From Porphyridium purpureum (Eukaryota > Rhodophyta > Bangiophyceae > Porphyridiales > Porphyridiaceae): DNA of 64,000 nucleotides. This document shows positions 20,027-29,047 of the stretch, in pieces. A program made the position numbers and the translations under genes. The notes under the pieces were generated by a model. That model saw only the letters and a program-made list of their open reading frames with translations, had not been told where the DNA came from and ran no database searches. The stretch spans positions 62,001 through 126,000 of the forward strand of contig VRMN01000014.1 in NCBI GenBank assembly GCA_008690995.1, written 5' to 3'. Numbering within the stretch: position 1 is the stretch's first letter; each line of letters opens with the position of its first letter.

Positions 20027-22402
20027 ATGCGCGGCGATGCGGGCGCGCCCGGAAGTCTCCTGTTTGCGCTGGCCGTGGCCGCGCCTCTGCGCTCGAGCTG
20101 CGCGCCGCAATGGCCCTGCACGTGCGCGTGCTCGGCTGCGAAGCGCCCCTCGCGGCCTGGCAAGCGCACCGCGAGAGCACGGACGAGCCACGCGTCTTCC
20201 TCAGTTGACGTCGACGTAGACCTGGGACTGCCGGCACCATGCGCAGACGTGGAGAGAGCGCGACGGCGCGCGCGGGATCGGCTTCGCCAGGCGGAGAGCT
20301 TGGCGCTCGAGCTCTCGCGTGTGGACGCATCGACGAATATCACAGCCGGCGTGCGGCTCACGTACGCGCTGGTCCTGCGAGTGCTGCGAACGCCGTACGA
20401 GGGCGTGCTCGACTCGCGGATGGCAGCCCGATGCATTCGCGTACTCACGAGCGTGCACCGGGCTCTGCAAGGCCGGAGAATGCGGCGCCATAAAGACCAT
20501 GATGACGCCAAGCTGTGGCGCAGCCGCGCTCTTCTGATTGAGTCGTGGGCTCTGCGTACTGAGCGTGTTATGCATTGTACCGACGAAGTGGGACTCTCCA
20601 TTTTTGTGCACTCGCTGGGTGTTCTCAACGCGACGCCAGGCAACGCATTTTTGCAGGCTTGGGAATCCCAGTTCGGGCGCTTAGAGAACGCACGATCGTT
20701 TCAGGCCCTGTCAAACAGTATATGGGGTCTGGCAAAGCTGAACCAAGTACCGCGTTCTGCAGACTTTTGGGACGCGTGGCTGACGCGCTTTTCTGCACTT
20801 ATTACGCACGCGAAGCCCCAGGAGCTCGCAAATATTGTGTATGCGTTGGGCCGACTAGGCGTAGACACTTTGAGTGAACCCATTCAAATATCACGATCCC
20901 ACACCAATCGAAAAGGAAGCAGTGCTAGTGCTCTTACCATAGCTGGTCTCATGCGCGCGTCGGGATTCATGGAAACCTTTCAAGATGCGTTCGTTCAGGG
21001 TGGACACGCATTCAATGCGCAAGAGCTGGCGAACACACTTTGGGCGGTGGTCATGCTCGAGTCGCCGCCATCGAAAAGCTTTTGGAAAGTATGGCTGAGC
21101 CAATTTCACGTGCACGCATCGTCTTTCAAGCCGAAGGAGCTCGCTTGCACGGCGAACGCATTGGGCAAGCTGGTAAAGTTGCACTCAGCAGCTCGTCGGG
21201 TCTTTGTGTCCGTCTCTGACATGAACCATTTGTGGTGCCGTTGGGAGACTTGTTTTAGCCGCAGCGGTCTCGACTTTAGCTCTCAAGAGCTTGCTGTCTC
21301 TCTATGGGCATTTACGGTGCTCCGATACCATCGGCAGATATCGTCCACTGTAGGCGTTGCTTTCATGGAGCACTGGGCATTCTGTTTCGAGCAAACCTCA
21401 GGAAATTTCTCTGGACTCGAACTTGCGAACGTAATGTGGAGCTTCGGGCGTCTCCATTCCAGTTGCACGCACATTCGCGCAGGCAGCAGTCAGTCCAACA
21501 CACATAACGAGGATCGCACGGGCTACTTCGATGCGTCTCTGAGTGACATGGATGCTCCTGTCGATGATGACCTGGAGCGCAAAGTTCGCGTTGACGAGAC
21601 GGTAGCAGCTCCACCCGCATTCCAACGGGTGCTTTCAGGAAGTGAAGCGCGACTACTCCCTGCAGGGCAGGCGCTTCGTCCGGATGACTTTTTCCCCACG
21701 CAAGACCTCATTGAGGACTGGATGTGTGCCTTTATGGAACTTCCAGGCAATGCGATGAACAGTCATTCCATAGCGCTAACACTGCATGGTTTGGGGCAGA
21801 TGCTCATTGTACCTGATGCGCTTGTGCTGGATCGCATTCTGTTGTTTTGCAACAAAAACTGGCCGTCCTTTAAAAGCCAGGAACTGGCCAGTCTGATGTG
21901 GTCTTTTGGACGCCTTTCGCTTTCGCTTCCAATGGTGACCATACGCGAATGGAACGCGCACTTTCTCGCGCGCATGGACGAGCACAATTCTCAGGAGCTG
22001 TCTAATGCTTTGTGGGGCCTCGCGCGTTCACGCGTCGGTGTTCCAGTTGACTTTCTTTCAGCATGGATTGCGCGCGCTGAGGCTGTCATGCTGTCTTTCA
22101 AGCAGCAGGAGCTTGTGAGCTCTCTGTGGGCGCTTGCAAGACTTTCAATGGCCGGAAAAGTACTCAAACGCCCTCCGCCATCCTTTCTGGAAAAGTACAG
22201 CCTCGTATTCAAGTCACAACTCGACTTGTTCAAGTCGAAAGAGCTCGTGACCATTTTGTGGTCATGGTCTGTGCTTGGTGTCAGTCCGTACGCAGGCTTT
22301 TCGCGAGACGTGGAGACGGCGCTTGCTTCCAGAGGCGCACTGGACCGCAGCACCGCGCGGCGAGTGGAGCGGGCGCTGAGTGTACTGAAACAAGCAAAAT
22401 GA
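20027..22402 (+). CDS. Octotricopeptide-like (OPR/FASTK-type) helical repeat protein, probably organellar
   Basis: A 791-aa protein with about eleven degenerate repeats of roughly 35-60 residues built around F-x-x-Q-E-L-A-x-x-L-W-x-x-x-x-L. Examples are FNAQELANTLWAVVML, FSSQELAVSLWAFTVL, FSGLELANVMWSFGRL, FKSQELASLMWSFGRL, NSQELSNALWGLARS and FKQQELVSSLWALARL. This pattern is that of OPR and Tbc2-type RNA-binding proteins of green algae, which control mRNA stability and translation in plastids or mitochondria. The first ~40 residues (MRGDAGAPGSLLFALAVAAP...) are hydrophobic then Arg-rich and could target an organelle. No C-terminal RAP domain is seen. The upstream in-frame ATG at 19934 lies in the promoter array, so ATG 20027 is preferred. 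Intronless. Confidence 0.7.
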   Translation: MRGDAGAPGSLLFALAVAAPLRSSCAPQWPCTCACSAAKRPSRPGKRTARARTSHASSSVDVDVDLGLPAPCADVERARRRARDRLRQAESLALELSRVDASTNITAGVRLTYALVLRVLRTPYEGVLDSRMAARCIRVLTSVHRALQGRRMRRHKDHDDAKLWRSRALLIESWALRTERVMHCTDEVGLSIFVHSLGVLNATPGNAFLQAWESQFGRLENARSFQALSNSIWGLAKLNQVPRSADFWDAWLTRFSALITHAKPQELANIVYALGRLGVDTLSEPIQISRSHTNRKGSSASALTIAGLMRASGFMETFQDAFVQGGHAFNAQELANTLWAVVMLESPPSKSFWKVWLSQFHVHASSFKPKELACTANALGKLVKLHSAARRVFVSVSDMNHLWCRWETCFSRSGLDFSSQELAVSLWAFTVLRYHRQISSTVGVAFMEHWAFCFEQTSGNFSGLELANVMWSFGRLHSSCTHIRAGSSQSNTHNEDRTGYFDASLSDMDAPVDDDLERKVRVDETVAAPPAFQRVLSGSEARLLPAGQALRPDDFFPTQDLIEDWMCAFMELPGNAMNSHSIALTLHGLGQMLIVPDALVLDRILLFCNKNWPSFKSQELASLMWSFGRLSLSLPMVTIREWNAHFLARMDEHNSQELSNALWGLARSRVGVPVDFLSAWIARAEAVMLSFKQQELVSSLWALARLSMAGKVLKRPPPSFLEKYSLVFKSQLDLFKSKELVTILWSWSVLGVSPYAGFSRDVETALASRGALDRSTARRVERALSVLKQAK

Positions 22403-22762
22403 AGCTGTTTTGGGAGGTAATGGGCTTAGCGGTGTATACGAAGACCGCTGTCAGAGACTAGAACTGGACACAGCACGCACGCGTATATTGAGCTGTTCAG
22501 ATCAAAGACGGACAAGTAGATACTCATTGTCAAGAAATTTTGATCTCCACTCATAGGATTTATTCCATGCCGTACGTAGGATGCCATCTGCCGCTCTGCA
22601 ACATGCTCATCCGCCGCCCAGGCGTCAGCTTTTCGTGGGAAGAAAGCGGGGTATACGAGTCAACCTCTACCCGCCGGTTTGTAATAGGGAAACCAGAGCA
22701 ACAAGGTGTACCTTGACAGGCCTGATCAACCGGACTAAACAAAAGCACACCTGGTAATTCTG
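22403..22762. other. Convergent 3' spacer
   Basis: 360 bp between convergent stops, moderately AT-rich (for example gatttattcc near 22557). It probably holds the two 3' UTRs. No gene seen. Confidence 0.5.
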
Positions 22763-23653
22763 TTACTTGATAGAATCGCCAACCGGTGCTGTTGCCCCCG
22801 GTGTGACGGACGCTGTCTTTTCCAACTCCTTATCGAGCTTGGATCGGACATCATACAGGTCCGGTGTCGACCACTGTTCAACAAGCACGCCCTTGCGGTA
22901 CAGGACAAAGGTTGGCACTGCCGAGATGCCGAGCTCCTTGCACAGCGGGTCACTGTCATCCACATCGCAGTGGGCAAAAATTGCGCTCCTGCATTTTTCT
23001 TCAGCCAGCCGCATAATACCCGGTGCGATTGTGCGGCACGGCTCGCACCATGTTGCATGAAAGTCGATAAGGACGGGCTTCTCCTTCGCCCGCAAGAGCA
23101 GCTCGTCGAGCTGGGCACGTGTTTCAATGGCAGTCATGGTGTCCTTCTTTGCTTCTTCAAACACAGGTGAGCAGCCAAAGGGCCGCTTGAGATCGCCTTC
23201 TTCGGGGCGTCCTCCAATATGAATTGCGACGAGAGGATCATTTAGCAGCTGATATACCATCAGCAGCGTGAACCCAACCACGGGCGTGGCAACCTTCATT
23301 TGAGAATAGAAGAGGAAGGCCAGGGCCACGATGGCAAGGAAGATCTTCACCTGAGTCATGTTCAGTTCGTAGTCGTACTGCCGCACCGATGTGTTCTTAA
23401 TCTGCATGGGCTGAAGCCCGTGCTTCGCGCCTTTCAGTTGCAGCACGGTCGAGTCATTCAGCGTGTTGATGCGGTACAAGATCCACACGCGCGACACAAG
23501 TGTCACAAGCACCAGCGCAAAGAACGTTACGATCGCAAAGTTCGTTGTGCGCGGGTCGGAATCGATCATACGCCGATTCGAAAGAACCGCCATGCCAAGC
23601 CCCATGAATAAACTCTTGCCCATCTTCCGCCACAAGTTGGCCAGGAAGTCCAT
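22763..23653 (-). CDS. TMX2-like membrane thioredoxin
   Basis: 296 aa. Hydrophobic helices lie near residues 33-55 (TNFAIVTFFALVLVTLV) and 100-135 (IFLAIVALAFLFYS, VVGFTLLMVYQLL), followed by a thioredoxin fold from about residue 165. The active site is ATWCEPCRT near residue 203, with both cysteines present, and the cis-proline is in ISAVPTFVLYRKG. The layout (several N-terminal membrane helices, C-terminal thioredoxin domain) is that of the TMX2/TXNDC14 group of the ER or mitochondria-associated membranes. Animal TMX2 has an atypical SNDC site, so a dithiol CEPC site suggests real redox activity. The longer open frame begins at a TTG (23716); ATG 23653 (MDFLANLWRKMGK) is the first proper start. 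Confidence 0.75.
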   Translation of the reverse strand: MDFLANLWRKMGKSLFMGLGMAVLSNRRMIDSDPRTTNFAIVTFFALVLVTLVSRVWILYRINTLNDSTVLQLKGAKHGLQPMQIKNTSVRQYDYELNMTQVKIFLAIVALAFLFYSQMKVATPVVGFTLLMVYQLLNDPLVAIHIGGRPEEGDLKRPFGCSPVFEEAKKDTMTAIETRAQLDELLLRAKEKPVLIDFHATWCEPCRTIAPGIMRLAEEKCRSAIFAHCDVDDSDPLCKELGISAVPTFVLYRKGVLVEQWSTPDLYDVRSKLDKELEKTASVTPGATAPVGDSIK

Positions 23654-24246
23654 CGTGGCACAAGGAAAACGAGTCCCTCGCACGCTTTCACCGCGCCGTG
23701 AATGGCTTGACGGCAATCACCTGCGATGGCTCTATGTCAGCCCCTCCGCACTTTGACGCAGTCGCGTGTCTCTTCCCTCGCCGGCAAAATCCCGGCTTGC
23801 TTCCCGCGAAACACCTGCGCGGCTCGCCTTATTCTTTCCGACGTGACTCAGCGCCTGAATTCTCTCGGCCAAAGGATGCGACAAGCGCGAGGGATGTAGC
23901 GTGGAGACTGCGCGCTTCAACATGAGCTGTGGATGGGGTAGTTCTGACCGCTGCGCTAGTCTGACAAACAAATCTCCGAGTTTAGTTTCAGCACAAGCAC
24001 TTGACGTCCAAACAAGAGCCGTCCAGCATCGCTCTGCACATGGACCGCATTCGTCAAAGACGCGGCGCCCAAGGCAGCGGCGCGGACTAGTGGTGTGGGT
24101 CTCGCGGGCGGTACGGCGAATCCCACGGATGGCGCCAGCCCTACGTATTTCATGGACGGATGAGCGCGACCATGCCATGCGAACAGGTTGCAACAAAGCA
24201 TCGGAACGAGATGCAATGTGAGCCGTGGAACGCAAAACAACCATTA
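23654..24246. other. Spacer without a supported gene
   Basis: About 590 bp between two minus-strand genes. A long minus frame runs through it from the complex I gene, but it is Arg/Ser-rich and resembles nothing known. Probably TMX2-like promoter plus 3' UTR. Confidence 0.35.
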
Positions 24247-24595
24247 TCAGACGGGGAAATGAACACCAGAAGGGAAGAGGCGCAAGCCCACTGTTAGAAC
24301 CATTCCTGCATAACCGATGCCGCGGCCAATCACCAGGCGCAAATACACAAACAGTCCGTGTCCGCCGTGCAAACGCATAAGAATGATGCGCTTGAAACCT
24401 TGAACCAAAACGCGAGACAAACCAACGTACCAGGACGACGGGGAAATCCTCCTTGACCCTGTAAAAGATCCAAAACCACCCCAGTGTGCCGAGCGCGCGG
24501 CCGAGGAGGACCAATCTGCGACTGGGCTGCGCCATGTCTGCGCCAACATTGTTGAACGGCTTGGTCATATCCATGCGCTTATAGCCGCCCCCCAT
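24247..24595 (-). CDS. Complex I B2-type subunit (NDUFB2-like), split gene
   Basis: Starts MGGGYKRMD and continues LGTLGWFWIFYRVKEDFPVVL, closely matching the plant NADH:ubiquinone oxidoreductase B2 subunit (MGGGHGG ... MWFWVLYRAKQDGPVVLGWRHPW). It is a small single-membrane-helix accessory subunit of the mitochondrial inner membrane. After codon 55 (24431) the frame changes exactly at a good donor, CCTG|GTACGTTGG. The closest in-phase acceptor, TTTCAAG|CGC, gives a 40-nt intron (24430-24391) and a second exon with LMRLHGGHGLFVYL, recalling the His/Gly-rich tail of plant homologues, ending at 24247 (102 aa). Exon 1 is solid; the acceptor and C terminus are tentative, since 40 nt is very short. 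Confidence 0.6.
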
Positions 24596-24715
24596 GATGC
24601 GCGGCGTGCCTCGGAGACCTTGTCACCCTCTCTTAGCAGTTCCGGCGTCCGCACCGACGAGTGCTCGCTGTGCCCGTGAGTGAAGCACCCGATTCCGCAA
24701 CGCCTCGCCGCCCGT

Positions 24716-24749
24716 TCCCTCTCTCTCTCTCCCTCTCTCTCTCTCTCTT
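24716..24749 (+). repeat. CT dinucleotide microsatellite in gene spacer
   Basis: Nearly pure (CT)n with two CCC interruptions. It sits in the 338-bp spacer (24596-24933) between the end of the CLC gene and the start of the complex I subunit gene, which otherwise shows no gene. Confidence 0.85.
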
Positions 24750-24933
24750 GCACACACCTCGCTCCGCGCCCCCGCCGCTCACAAAGTGCGCGATACAACG
24801 CAGCTGCTCGTTTACTGGATTTGGATTGAGAGGAAGCTAGTTGATGCTGCGTGGCAGCGCCGCTGCCGCCGTGTTCGGCCAGGACCCCTGGTCTGGTCGC
24901 GCGCTCATGCGCGCTCCCGCGCAGCACGCGCAG

Positions 24934-27762
24934 TCATGACCCGTGCGCGCGCGCGGGCTTCTCGCGATTCTGAATCACCTCCTCGATGGCCTCTGGGAGA
25001 ATATCTTTGCGAGTAATGATCCCCACCAGGCTGCCCGTCTTCAGGTACACCACGAGCGCGTGGCGCGCTCCAGACGAGCGCAACAGCTCGCGTGCCTCGG
25101 CGGTTAAGGCCGAGTCAGAGATCAGCGGCGGATTCGGATCGAGGTACAACTCGAGGTCAAGGTACAAGTCCATCGCCGACTCTGGTACCGCCGCGAGAAT
25201 CCGGCTTTCGTGCGACGCCTTGTTCTGATTTGGCCAGGCAGAATCAAGCGCATCGCGGTGAAGCATTTGCACATTGTCATCATCCAAGGCCTTTGCATCG
25301 CACGCGGTCTGCGAGACGTTGCGGAGCAGGGCAAATATCATTCTCCGTGAAATGATACCCTTTAGCGCATGATGCGCAAAGTCAACGTACTCCGGCTTGT
25401 AGTCACCGCCTGGAACGAGCACTGAGTGTTTTCGCCGCATGTCGCTGTGCCCTTCCACCAAGTCTAGTGATGTTTCGCTTGAAATGTCATTCCCATTCTC
25501 ATTTTCACTCGGTGAAATGCCGTCACCGTTGCTTGCCGGTCGGGTCAAGCGCAGCACCCTTCTTGCCTTGCTGACGTCACGATAACGCAAAGTCCGATGC
25601 GGAGCGCTGTATTCGTGGCCCGTACCTCCGTTTCCCATGTGCGTTTCCCTCAAAGGACTGACGACCGGAAAAGAACCAAACCCAACGTCTTGCATGACTT
25701 GAATGATATCGCGCACTTTCGAGCGTGTGTAGACAGCGCGAATACTCGGCTCCATGATATCGCGCACATGCGTGGTGAAATACAGGTTTGGTTCCATGAT
25801 GCGTGGCTCCAGGTACGGCATGCGCTTCATGAAAATGTGAAGGTCATAGATGCTTAGACTGATCATGTCCGCCGTAAATTTTGCGACAAGCGCGGTAATG
25901 TAAGCCGGTAAAAACGCCAGTCCTTGAGCAGACGCTTCCATAGCAATCACGGAAACGGACACCGTCATCCGTGTATAGCCAGAAAGACCTGCGACACCAC
26001 CAATGAATGCATAGTTGGTGACAAGAATGTCTGATCTGCTGGTCCAGACGCTATGCGACAGAATTCCCCATAGTCGGCCTTGAATCGCACCGATTAAAAG
26101 CGAAGGCAGGAATAGGCCCGACGGAATGGCCATGCCGTAGGTCCACGCCAGGAACAGCACGTAAAACACCAATCCTGAAACAAGAGAGCCCGCGGGAATT
26201 GCATCGGGCGACTCGAGCTGCAAAATGCTCTGTAGCGACATCTCAAGGGAGTTCCAGACAACCACTGCCCAGTTGTTGTACTGATCTGAGCCCGCAGGAC
26301 AATTAAAGGAAGCGCGGTTGCCTTGCTCGCGTAGAAAGTCAAGCGATGAGATCGCGACGCATGTGCCACCCAACGCGGGAATCAAGACACGGAAGAGATT
26401 GGTCATAAAAGCCACCAGCGCGACTTCGAGCAAACGCAACAAAGGCGTATTCACATTTCGAAAGCGCCACAGCGTAAGCGGCTTTTGCACCAGCGGCAGC
26501 GCCCCACCGAGAAGGCCCCCGCACACGCCAATAATAATATAGAAGGGCAGATCTGCCAGTGGAAATGAGCTACCAGACGCCATGCCGACTTGGCTTCCGA
26601 AAAAGCTCATATTCAAAAGCTCAGTGTTACCAAAGGCAAGCTGGCGAAGAACCCCGCCGAGTAGCGCCGAAGTCACGCACGCGAACAGCGCTGCCCATGA
26701 CAAATACTGGTACCAGTGCGTAGCGGCCTCTTCAAGCACAAACAGCAGTCCACCTAAAGGCGAGGCAAATGAAACGGCAATGCCTGCGGCTGAACCGATG
26801 GCGAGAAAGTGCGTCTTGTATTCCTGCGTTCGGAAGTATTTCAAAAATACAAGCTTGGATCGCCAACGGAAAACTGTGCTCGCAGCCTGCGAAACTGATG
26901 CGCCTACAATTCCACCTGTGTGAATCATCGGGCCCTCGCGACCGCAAATGATTCCTCCAGAGATGGAAAACATGATCCCCACTGCCTTGGCAAGAAATGT
27001 GCGCATGCGAAGGAGACCTGGGATATGAACACCGTTCAGGTACGATTTGATCTCTGGCACGCCGCTGCCCGCCGCGAGCGGACTCACAAAGACCACAAGC
27101 CCGCTCGCTACAAGTGCGTATGCGACCGAAACGAGCACAAACACTGCGGCGCCTGCGTAAAATCTGTCTTGCTGTTGCATTAGAATTTCCTGTGACACCA
27201 TGTAGAGCCCCAACGTGAGACCGCGCACTCCCTGTTGAACGCCAAAGCCGACGACTCCGACGAGAATACCCACGAGCGTTGCCAAAGCGTGCAGCCAGAA
27301 GTAAGCGCTGCGCGCTTGTCGCGGCTGGGTCGGAAAGTAGTCCTCGAGGTTGGCGCGCGACGACGGCGTCCGATACTCGAGAATGTCAAAACGATGCTTG
27401 CGGGGATGAAACTCGACGTAAAATTCTTTGCGGTAGCTATCTTCGCTCTCCTCTGCCGCGATGGCGGGCGTGATGCCGGGCTGATCAGACTTTTGCGACT
27501 CGACCGATCTTCTGCCAGCGGCGGTGCGTGGTGAGCCTAGAGGGTCCTTCTCCCTTTCCTTGCGCCCGTCAAGCGCCCTCCTGTTGGTCGAAAACCACGA
27601 GATAAGCCCATCACGGTCTCGCACATGATGCGGCTCCTGTCCGAGCCCAGAATATCTGGGACCTAGTTCCGCCGCGTTGCCCGCTTGTTGCACTTCTTCA
27701 TGGCGCTCGCCGGACACGACTGGTGCGTCCTGGCTTGTTTCTGGCCCGTGCGTTTGCTCCAT
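24934..27762 (-). CDS. CLC-family chloride channel / H+-anion exchanger with CBS domains
   Basis: 942 aa. A cytosolic N terminus is followed by about eleven membrane helices with the anion-pathway signatures GSGVPEIKSYLNG (near residue 230), GREGPMIHTG (near 272) and GLFLPSLLIGAIQGR (near 550). The gating glutamate in GREGP is present, as in exchangers. The C-terminal half holds two CBS domains: the first begins around the stretch FTTHVRDIMEPS, the second is near the C terminus (GARHALVVYLKTGSLVGIITRKDIL), separated by a long Ser/Glu-rich linker. The pattern is that of eukaryotic intracellular CLCs (CLC-7, plant CLC-c types) that acidify or charge vacuoles and vesicles. ATG 27762 begins a hydrophilic MEQTHGPETSQ leader. 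No introns. Divergent from the NIPA-type gene. Confidence 0.92.
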   Translation of the reverse strand: MEQTHGPETSQDAPVVSGERHEEVQQAGNAAELGPRYSGLGQEPHHVRDRDGLISWFSTNRRALDGRKEREKDPLGSPRTAAGRRSVESQKSDQPGITPAIAAEESEDSYRKEFYVEFHPRKHRFDILEYRTPSSRANLEDYFPTQPRQARSAYFWLHALATLVGILVGVVGFGVQQGVRGLTLGLYMVSQEILMQQQDRFYAGAAVFVLVSVAYALVASGLVVFVSPLAAGSGVPEIKSYLNGVHIPGLLRMRTFLAKAVGIMFSISGGIICGREGPMIHTGGIVGASVSQAASTVFRWRSKLVFLKYFRTQEYKTHFLAIGSAAGIAVSFASPLGGLLFVLEEAATHWYQYLSWAALFACVTSALLGGVLRQLAFGNTELLNMSFFGSQVGMASGSSFPLADLPFYIIIGVCGGLLGGALPLVQKPLTLWRFRNVNTPLLRLLEVALVAFMTNLFRVLIPALGGTCVAISSLDFLREQGNRASFNCPAGSDQYNNWAVVVWNSLEMSLQSILQLESPDAIPAGSLVSGLVFYVLFLAWTYGMAIPSGLFLPSLLIGAIQGRLWGILSHSVWTSRSDILVTNYAFIGGVAGLSGYTRMTVSVSVIAMEASAQGLAFLPAYITALVAKFTADMISLSIYDLHIFMKRMPYLEPRIMEPNLYFTTHVRDIMEPSIRAVYTRSKVRDIIQVMQDVGFGSFPVVSPLRETHMGNGGTGHEYSAPHRTLRYRDVSKARRVLRLTRPASNGDGISPSENENGNDISSETSLDLVEGHSDMRRKHSVLVPGGDYKPEYVDFAHHALKGIISRRMIFALLRNVSQTACDAKALDDDNVQMLHRDALDSAWPNQNKASHESRILAAVPESAMDLYLDLELYLDPNPPLISDSALTAEARELLRSSGARHALVVYLKTGSLVGIITRKDILPEAIEEVIQNREKPARAHGS

Positions 27763-29047
27763 ATCAGAACGTGTGGTTGGCGCGCGCGAACTTAGCGTTA
27801 TCCAAGCACCATGTCGAGCCAGCGGCAGTGCTCTCTCAGTGACGCCGAGCCGAGCGCCGAGCGCCGCGTGCCGAGTGTGAGCTGGTCGCGATCGTGCTCG
27901 AATGGGTTTCCTTCAAGGTCGCCCCGGCACCTGCAGCTGGCTTCTCGGTCCATTCGGTCCATTCGGTCCATTCGGCGAAAGCGTTTGTCCCGGGGGCAAG
28001 CGCGCGTGAGAGCCTGGCAGCGCGTTCGAACAGCGCTCGCCTTGCGGCAATGACGCAAGCTCTTGTGCGCCGGGACTTTTCTCCCGATGGTTCCATCAGT
28101 GACCGGCGCCGAGGAGGACGTCAAGCCACGTTTCGTGCAAGCCGTCGGGTCCATCCGGGTTGGACTTTATTTTGTCATTGGATGCGACTTTCGCCTAATT
28201 CACGTGTCCCAATTGGTAATGTCTGGTCCAGGCCAGCTTTGTCAGCTGACGCGGAAGTGCCAACCTTGGGCGAGCACAATTTTTACCGTCTTCATGCGTC
28301 AAGCTCAGTACTATCTTGATCCCTGTCCCACTGTCGAGTCTTTTCGCCCCGCGAGCAGGCAGCGCAGCTCGGACTCGACTGACCGTACCGGGAATCCAAA
28401 AGCTAGAAGGTGCCTTCGTTTCGGCGCTCTCGGTCAGCTTTCAACTTTCTGAATTGCCAGAGGACTACCCATCCGCGTTTTGACCATATCTTCGGCCCAA
28501 TACGACGTTGCTAAAGCGTACAACTTGGGCTGCAATGACTCTGGCAACGTTGCCCGACTCCCAGTGGCCATGAACACACCACATCTCCTCATTTGAGGGA
28601 GCAACACTGCGGCCTACGGCGTCACATGAGGCTTTCCGCGGTCCGCGACAGCGGCACACGTCGATGCGTGCGCTGAGTCATTCCAGTCCGAGATGTGCCG
28701 CCATATCTCCCCTCGTGCGCACGCGCGCCCCGCCGCAAAATGTCTCGCCACGCCGCTCCCGCCAAGCCGCGCCTCCACGAAAGTACAGCTGCGCTGTACT
28801 CCCGGCGGGTGCGACTCTTGCTCTGCGCCGGCAAGGAGGTGCGTGCGGGCGCGTGCCGACGCTCGCTGGGAAAGTGCGCTGCGCGCTGCTCAGGACAGCT
28901 GTGGCTCCCGCACGACCGCGCGCGCACTCTGCACTGCGCTCGCTGGCGGGATTCCGCAAGATTTGCTCCAGTGGGACTTTGCCTTTGGGGAGGCTGCGGC
29001 CCGATTTTTGCACCGCTCGACGGCTGGCTCGGCGACAGGAATACGAT
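27763..29047. other. Long divergent spacer (CLC / NIPA-type genes)
   Basis: 1285 bp with no gene I can support. A frame at 28063-28452 (plus, 129 codons) has no recognisable features. Direct repeats of cggtccatt (three copies, about 27950-27980) occur near the CLC side. The right third (28660-29047) is GC-rich and promoter-like. Confidence 0.4.
28781..28800. promoter_or_regulatory. Paired inverted GTAC sites upstream of NIPA-type gene
   Basis: AAGTACAGCTGCGCTGTACT is an almost perfect inverted pair with GTAC cores at 28783 and 28796 (13 bp apart), about 250 bp upstream of the start codon at 29048. Confidence 0.4.

Noticed and set aside
23732-24430. Read-through of the complex I gene into a 287-codon protein
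   Set aside because: After FPVVL the sequence becomes Arg/Ser-rich and unlike any homologue, and the change coincides with a splice donor.
28063-28452. 129-codon plus-strand frame in the CLC/NIPA spacer
   Set aside because: No domain, no membrane helix, no codon pattern like the neighbours; cannot be supported.
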